Assembly (NCBI GenBank): GCA_033220425.1
Contig: CM065652.1
Location: forward strand, 2,666,001-2,730,000
Length of the DNA stretch: 64,000 nt
Source: Lepraria neglecta
Lineage: Eukaryota > Ascomycota > Lecanoromycetes > Lecanorales > Stereocaulaceae
Reading direction: 5' to 3'
The notes beneath the pieces were generated by a model. The model worked only from the letters and a program-made list of their open reading frames with translations, was not told the DNA's origin and ran no database searches. This document shows positions 58,981 through 64,000 of this stretch, one piece after another. The position numbers and the translations under genes are program-made. Positions within the stretch are counted from its first letter, which is position 1, and the number at the start of each line of letters is the position of its first letter.

Positions 58981-61900
58981 CTAGTCGTCCATTGCATCCT
59001 CTTCGCTCTCGGCTTCACTCTCTTCCGCATCTTCACCATCAAAGTCGGCATCAGCTACAGCCTCTTCATCGTCATCTCCTTCAGCATCAACGTCCTCCAT
59101 TACATCATTACCCTCAGCATCTTTTTCATCATCAGGCACCTTATTCTCATTAGCTGTAACAGGCTGGTCATCCTCTTTCTCGGCCTCCTCGTCCTCTTCA
59201 GAGTCAGCGTCCTTGGGTGTCTGAGGTGGTTCATTCACAGGCCCGCCGAGCCTTGTCCTTCGCGCGGCAGCCGTTTTCCCTGCACTCTTTCCTGGCCCAG
59301 GTTTTCCTTTGCCTTTACCTAAGCCTGTACCGCTTCGTCTCATGCTAGGTGTAGTATTAGGGGTGTTCGCGCCATTGACTCCGGACTTTCTCGGACCACC
59401 TCTCCAGCCACCACGGCGGCGGGCAGTCGTGCCAGGGATCGGAGGAAAGACTTCGTAGCGGATGGGAGGAATAGCGGGTGTATTCAGTGTACCATTCACT
59501 CTGGATGGCGAAGTTGAAGCTAGATTGGCGGGTGTAGTAAAGGATAGCTGACGGATGATAGGGGTACTTCCTTCGAGTTGGGATATGGCCGGATCGATGT
59601 CATCGATGTCTTGAGATTGGGATTGCTTAGAAGAATCGCTCACATTGCCGTTGACTCGGGGTTGGTTACCATCGCCTTCGGTCGTTCCCCTGTCTTTAGC
59701 CTCGATACCCTCGGCAGCCAGGGCATTTGCCTTAGCCGTTTGTTGGACCCCTTCCTCTGGAGCGACCTGCTTCTCGTCCTCGTCGTCTTCTCTTGGCGCT
59801 ACGGTTGGTAAGGGTGGGGCAGTCTCGTAATGGGCGAGGTTGCTCCGACCCATGATGTATGGTGTCCATACCAGAGAATCCGGATTGAGGGTCACATATC
59901 GTTTAGCTTCCCACTCATCGATGCACTGGTTGAAGTAGTCATAATCCAGTCGTAAGGCGTACGCTTTGGTAACAGGGTCCCGGACCAGCGCTCGTAGTCC
60001 TTCCAGGGCGGCAATAATGTCATCGGGCGTCATTCCTGTCCGGTCAGACAGCTCCAGGACACTCAGCGGTCCCTTTTGATCAAGTAATTCGTAAGAGAGG
60101 ACAAGTCGCCAGTAGTTGCGATAGGATACCAGGCCCATGTCAGAGAGAGGCTTTTCCGGTGACCCAGTCTTGCCTTCAACGCGTGTAAGGAGATAGGAGA
60201 AGCTGATGAGGAGATTTCCGTAACCTTTCCGTTGGTGTGTTGGAAGGGTAAGGATACATGATACATTGTTCTGGCTGCTGGGCCGCTTCTCCTTGGAAAA
60301 GTAGCCGACAAAGTGACAGCCAAATTCGTCATATTCGGTCATGACATAGAAGAGGAATGGTTCGACGTCATAATAAAGGGTCTTGGATCCCAGGAAGAGT
60401 TTGGCGAGAAGACAGAGGTTCTGGCAGTATACTGGATTCTTGCGACCATCAACTTCGAAAACCGATATCGAACCATCTCGGTAGATTTCGTCTCCCGGTG
60501 GATGCTTTGCAGGGCATTTGAGCTTGTGTCGCCATGCTACAAAGTCGGAGTTCATGTATTTGAGGCAAAATTCACAGATGTATAGCACTCGATTTCGGCT
60601 GTACTCTTCCGGATAAGGCGCGGCGTACCAAGTCTCAATTTCGAAGCCACCAAAGTTGACACATTTGATCTTGCTGGGAGGGCCAGCTAGTTTCTGCGTT
60701 CGAGCTTTGGTTTCGCCTTCAGCTTCAGAATTTGCAACTTTCAATTTCCAGTCCTCTTCAGCCTTTTGGCGAGCCTCGTTGAAGCGCACTCGATCAGCTT
60801 GTAAGGGCAGTGTTTTTGAAGTGTCTGCGTCGGCTTCCAACAGTACCCCGCCATAAGGTTTGGATTTCAATTCATCGTTCTCGCGCTCATGGAAAGCATA
60901 GAACGGAGTCGCATATTGCCCGGAAAATGAGGGCACTGGACGCTCACGATCTCTCTGGATTTCGACTGTAGACTCACGCGGCCGTGGTCGTTTCTTCTTG
61001 GGCTTTGGTTTTGGTAAGGAAGCAAGCTTGGCCCGCTCCAAACGAATGGACAGGATTATGCTGTCCATGCTTTGCTCGATGATTGTCGCAAATCCATGAT
61101 CTGAGAGATCGGATTTACGTTTCTTCGAAGATCTCGAAGGCCGTGACTTTCGAGTTGAGGTGCTTTCAGCTTCGAGGTCTTCATCATCGGCTTCTGCAAT
61201 GTCCCCATCTGCGCCACCGCGAATAATGCCTGCTGCTTTCAATTCAGCCGCTAAGGCACTGTGAACACTATCATTCCTTGGCCGCTTCTTTGGTTCATCT
61301 CGCTGTTCAGATGAAGCTTTTCGTTTTCGTAATGATCGCGAGCCATCCAGCGGATCATCGTCGAGGATAAGATTGTTGAAAACGGAATGCGAGCCTGGCC
61401 GTGATCCGCCACGTGGTGCAGGCAGTAAGTCTCTAGTGAATTTAGTTGCTGAAGACCGTCTACGCGAGACTACTTCTTCTGGGGTTGACGGTTCAAGAGC
61501 ATTCTCAACGCAGTCGAGACATCTCCATTTGGTGGGATCTAAACAATGTTAGTCAATTTGATCAAAGTTATTAGAAAATTCAAGGCTCAAGCGTACCATC
61601 GTTTGGCTTAAGAGAGTTGGCGTCTCGGGCACATTGCCGATGGGCTGCAGGACACTCGGTTAGTCTGGAGTTTCAGGGACAATCGGGAGATCAACATAAA
61701 GCTTGTAATCTTTATCAAAATATTTCTTTCACTTACAATTATCTCCACAAACAGCACACGACATATATTCCTCAAAATCTTCGCTTGGGTCGTGTTCTTC
61801 GTCTTGTTCACAAAATCTAAAAATAAATTAGTCTGACTTGTGCCACTATCATGTTCTTTCAACTTACACGCAATTATTGCGAGTTGCAACCACGGAGGCA

Positions 61901-62316
61901 TTGTCTGCATTGCTCCCACCCTCCTCCCAGGTACCTGCAGCCACAGATTCTTCTTCGCTAGAACTCTTGTCTGAGTCATCATCATCTTCTGCGGCACTGT
62001 TGTCTTCCGCATCTGACACCGGCTCGGCTACGTCTTCATCGCTTTCCGCAGCCTTGACGCTTTTCCTAGTCCTTGAGACACGCACTGTAGTGTCCTCGTC
62101 GTCCTCATCCTCCTCTTCCTCGTCACTATCCGCCTCCACCTCAGCATCTGAGCATTCTGCGTCCTCTTCCTGGTCCTCTGCAGGTGTTTCCTCAGCCACT
62201 ACTTCCTCTTCTTCGATTTCCTCTCCCTCTGCGTCTATGTCGTCGCTGTCCTCCATCTGGTATGCTGCAGCTTGTGTCCTAGCTTGCAAGGGAGGTGCCA
62301 ACGCAGTCATGGACAT
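58981..62316 (-). CDS. PHD-finger MYST histone acetyltransferase (SAS3/Mst2-like)
   Basis: Four exons (62316-61868, 61816-61737, 61644-61597, 61538-58981) give about 1044 residues. The first 140 residues are strongly acidic. A C4HC3 PHD finger is assembled across exons 1-4: NNCVFC, SCAVC, SHRQC and WRCLDC. The MYST domain follows. Its C2HC zinc finger has Cys 514/517, His 530 and Cys 534 (ICEFCLKYM ... HKLKC). The catalytic Cys is in NNVSCIL (about 620), the acetyl-CoA loop is QRKGYGNLL (about 628-636), and the catalytic Glu is in SPEKPLSDMG (about 654). The C-terminal 300 residues are low-complexity and end in an acidic tail. The PHD plus MYST layout and acidic ends fit the NuA3/Mst2 class acetylating histone H3; a chromatin role in the nucleus is inferred. 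The start is the first in-frame ATG after the upstream gap; MEDSDD further down is an alternative. Confidence 0.88.
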
Positions 62317-62994
62317 CACAGCTGTTGCCACCAGCTTTGTGGTGGCTTGACCACATTAACACAGTCTCATAACATTGATAACGGCCGTAGATCGTATGCT
62401 AGTGATGAAAGAGGCTTGCGAGGGTGGCCCTGGTCTTGCTCGGGGCTGGAGCGGAAACTTTGAGCCTTGTAGGAGCGCGGTCGTCTTTTTGATTCGGCAA
62501 AGCTGATTACCAGGGGTTCGAGGGTGTTATAGTATCGGTGGAGGATATGGAAGTACACGTTAAAGCAGTTGTAGGATCTTGTGTGAGACTTGGTGATGGC
62601 CGGTACGGCGGTGCCTCAGTCGCAACGGTCGCGCAAAATCTTGGTCGCTGCTCGCACTTTGGGGCAACTTCGCGATTCAGTTTGGCCAAGTACCCTTTGC
62701 GACGCGTGAATGAAGCTCTGAATGGCCTTAAAGATGATGGTAGACTAGAGACAGTCACTTCGATACTTGGTGCAAGATGAGGTCCCAGCCAGGCGAGGAT
62801 CCTTGCTGACTAATAGAATACCGCGGCAAACTTTACTTCACCACCGAGATGCAACCCCACGAATTCAACTCCCCAACCGGCACCCACCATTAAATCTCAC
62901 ATGCGATAAATCATAGAGACACATTGCGGGGTCTTGTGAGGCTCCAAAGTCAATCACTACATCCATTGGCCTGCTCAAAGCAGCCACCGACAGC
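62317..62994. promoter_or_regulatory. Divergent upstream region of MYST and MWFE genes
   Basis: This 678-base gap separates the divergent starts of the MYST acetyltransferase and the MWFE gene and must hold both promoters. Opposed frames at 62507-62780 overlap each other and look like chance. I cannot point to a specific factor site. Confidence 0.4.
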
Positions 62995-63461
62995 ATGGGT
63001 GTCCCGTTCGAAGCTCTCATTCCCTATGCGATCATGCTTGGTGTACGCGGACCCTTTCTCCTCCCAAAAGCAAGGCACTGACATCTTTGCCAGATGTTCG
63101 GGCTCACTGGAGCGGGCCTTTCCAAAATAAGACACATGCAAAACGGAGGAAAGAGAGCTAGACATTCGATAGACCAATGGGACCGACAGAGTGCGCATAC
63201 ACCCGTTGATGGACTTGAGAAACATCATTGACTGATATGGTTGCAGTGATGGACCGAGACAGAAGATTGACAGGATATTTACGAGGGCAGACGGATAACG
63301 TGACGGCACCACCAGGCTTCGAGCTGAACAATCCGTGGAGGGTGAGCTTCCCATCCCTACTTGTACTCCATTTCCTCTCTGTTCCGTTCGCTCGCTACTA
63401 CATTCTCCCTATTTGGATTTTATTGATTTTCCGTGAGCAGACCGAGAAACGCATCTGCTAG
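62995..63461 (+). CDS. NADH:ubiquinone oxidoreductase MWFE subunit (NDUFA1-like, 9.5 kDa)
   Basis: Four small exons (62995-63042, 63094-63190, 63247-63341, 63441-63461) join in frame to 86 residues. The protein is the supernumerary MWFE/NDUFA1 subunit of respiratory complex I in the inner mitochondrial membrane, needed for assembly of the membrane arm. It begins MGVPFEALIPYAIMLGMFGL, a single membrane segment, with the join after MLG. Next come NGGKRARHSIDQWDRQMMDR and RDRRLTGYLRGQTDN, then APPGFELNNPWR and the last seven-residue exon ending KRIC. These are the family's conserved blocks and the length is typical. Introns 50-100 bases long make the gene invisible to simple open-frame scans. 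The last exon, only 21 bases, uses a GAGCAG acceptor and gives TEKRIC, as in relatives. Confidence 0.85.
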
Positions 63462-63517
63462 GCCATACCTTTAACTCAGCACTACATATAAATCATTCCA
63501 TCATCAACCGTTACTCT

Positions 63518-64000
63518 TCACCCATGCAGTTCAGTGACCATCCCCCTGATCCCTGCCTTCTCGTCCTCCCCTAGCCGAATGCCAAACCACTCCTTCAAAG
63601 CCTCCACCCTCTCTGTCTCGTTCGCACAAGTCATGACATGCTCCGTCTCCCCTCTCTTCCTCCTCTTCACATCTGCACCCACCAACATCAATGTCCCCAC
63701 CACCTCTCCCTCCTCCAAATTCATCTTAACTACAGCAATTCGATAGGTGAACCAACTGTTTCGACTCTGGCTAGTCTGGAAATTCATGATTTCGTAATCC
63801 TGCGGGAGGAATTCAAGCTCAGTGAAGCAATACATCGGTAGCCACGGAGATTGGGGATCATTGCGGTGCTGGAAGATCCATAACTTCTGGTTTGGATCAG
63901 TGTTCTCGGGGATGTTGTCGTATATAAGCCGGACTTCTGCTGGTGGGATATTCTGGGTATGGGAATGCTCGGCGTCGAGGAGCATTGGCTGTACGGGACC
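63518..64000 (-). CDS. Arylamine N-acetyltransferase, C-terminal part (cut by window edge)
   Basis: An open minus-strand frame enters at the window edge and ends at 63518; the ATG at 63985 is internal. It reads VQPMLLDAEHSHTQN, then IYDNIPENTDPNQKLWIFQH and WLPMYCFTELEFLPQDYEIM. These are blocks of fungal arylamine N-acetyltransferases, which acetylate aromatic amines with acyl-CoA. Next come NFQTSQSRNSWFTYRIAVVK and VGTLMLVGADVKRR. The catalytic Cys-His-Asp triad lies in the N-terminal domain outside this window, so activity cannot be judged. The visible part (about 160 residues) has no interruption. It is convergent with the MWFE gene, with only 56 bases between stop codons. Confidence 0.72.
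   Translation of the reverse strand, partial: GPVQPMLLDAEHSHTQNIPPAEVRLIYDNIPENTDPNQKLWIFQHRNDPQSPWLPMYCFTELEFLPQDYEIMNFQTSQSRNSWFTYRIAVVKMNLEEGEVVGTLMLVGADVKRRKRGETEHVMTCANETERVEALKEWFGIRLGEDEKAGIRGMVTELHG

Noticed and set aside
61838-62350. Long Ser-rich plus-strand frame
   Set aside because: It is the antisense shadow of the acidic N-terminus of the MYST acetyltransferase.

Overview
The window looks like nuclear DNA of a filamentous ascomycete, probably Pezizomycotina. Genes are interrupted by short GT-AG introns of about 50-90 bases. Several fungal-type families are present: amino-acid/choline permease, PX-associated protein, NLR-like and HET relics, HAK potassium transporter, Ctr copper transporter, fungal rhodopsin-like protein and a PHD-MYST acetyltransferase. 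I cannot assign a genus. Exon joins were made by eye from splice signals and family patterns.

Layout. 1-13 kb is gene-poor: a decayed F-box gene (2.8-3.8 kb), a 2.19-kb TA-flanked DNA transposon with perfect 35-bp terminal inverted repeats (6287-8480), a fragment of a secreted protein, an O-methyltransferase with an early stop, and a frameshifted hypothetical gene. 13.1-17.8 kb holds two intact divergent genes: a permease and a PX-associated/DUF3818 protein. 18.5-21.9 kb is a relic of an NLR-like gene. 22.3-29.8 kb has an L-amino-acid oxidase, a nuclease-like (PD-(D/E)XK-type) protein and a cytochrome P450. 30.6-37.5 kb is again decayed: short-chain dehydrogenase, rhodopsin-like and HET relics. 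38.4-48.1 kb is an ion-handling block: a small Cu/Zn-SOD-like gene, a Ctr copper transporter, a HAK/KUP potassium transporter and a KHA1-type K+/H+ antiporter. 49.9-52.7 kb carries a gene built from tandem repeated exon modules, the most unusual object here. 53.5-56 kb has a broken RNase III-domain gene and a hAT-like miniature element. 57-64 kb is conserved housekeeping: a membrane-anchored HIT protein, a PHD-MYST histone acetyltransferase, the small complex I subunit MWFE/NDUFA1 in four exons, and the C-terminal part of an arylamine N-acetyltransferase running off the window.

Two themes run through the window. First, intact blocks alternate with decayed ones, and many in-frame stops in decayed host genes sit where relatives have Gln, Trp or Arg; this fits C-to-T (or G-to-A) change of the kind made by repeat-induced point mutation. 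Second, two diverged copies of one non-autonomous hAT-like element (25152-25649 and 54700-55316) lie in opposite orientations near such decayed blocks. The potassium importer and K+/H+ antiporter are neighbours on one strand and, with the copper transporter, suggest a local cation-homeostasis group.
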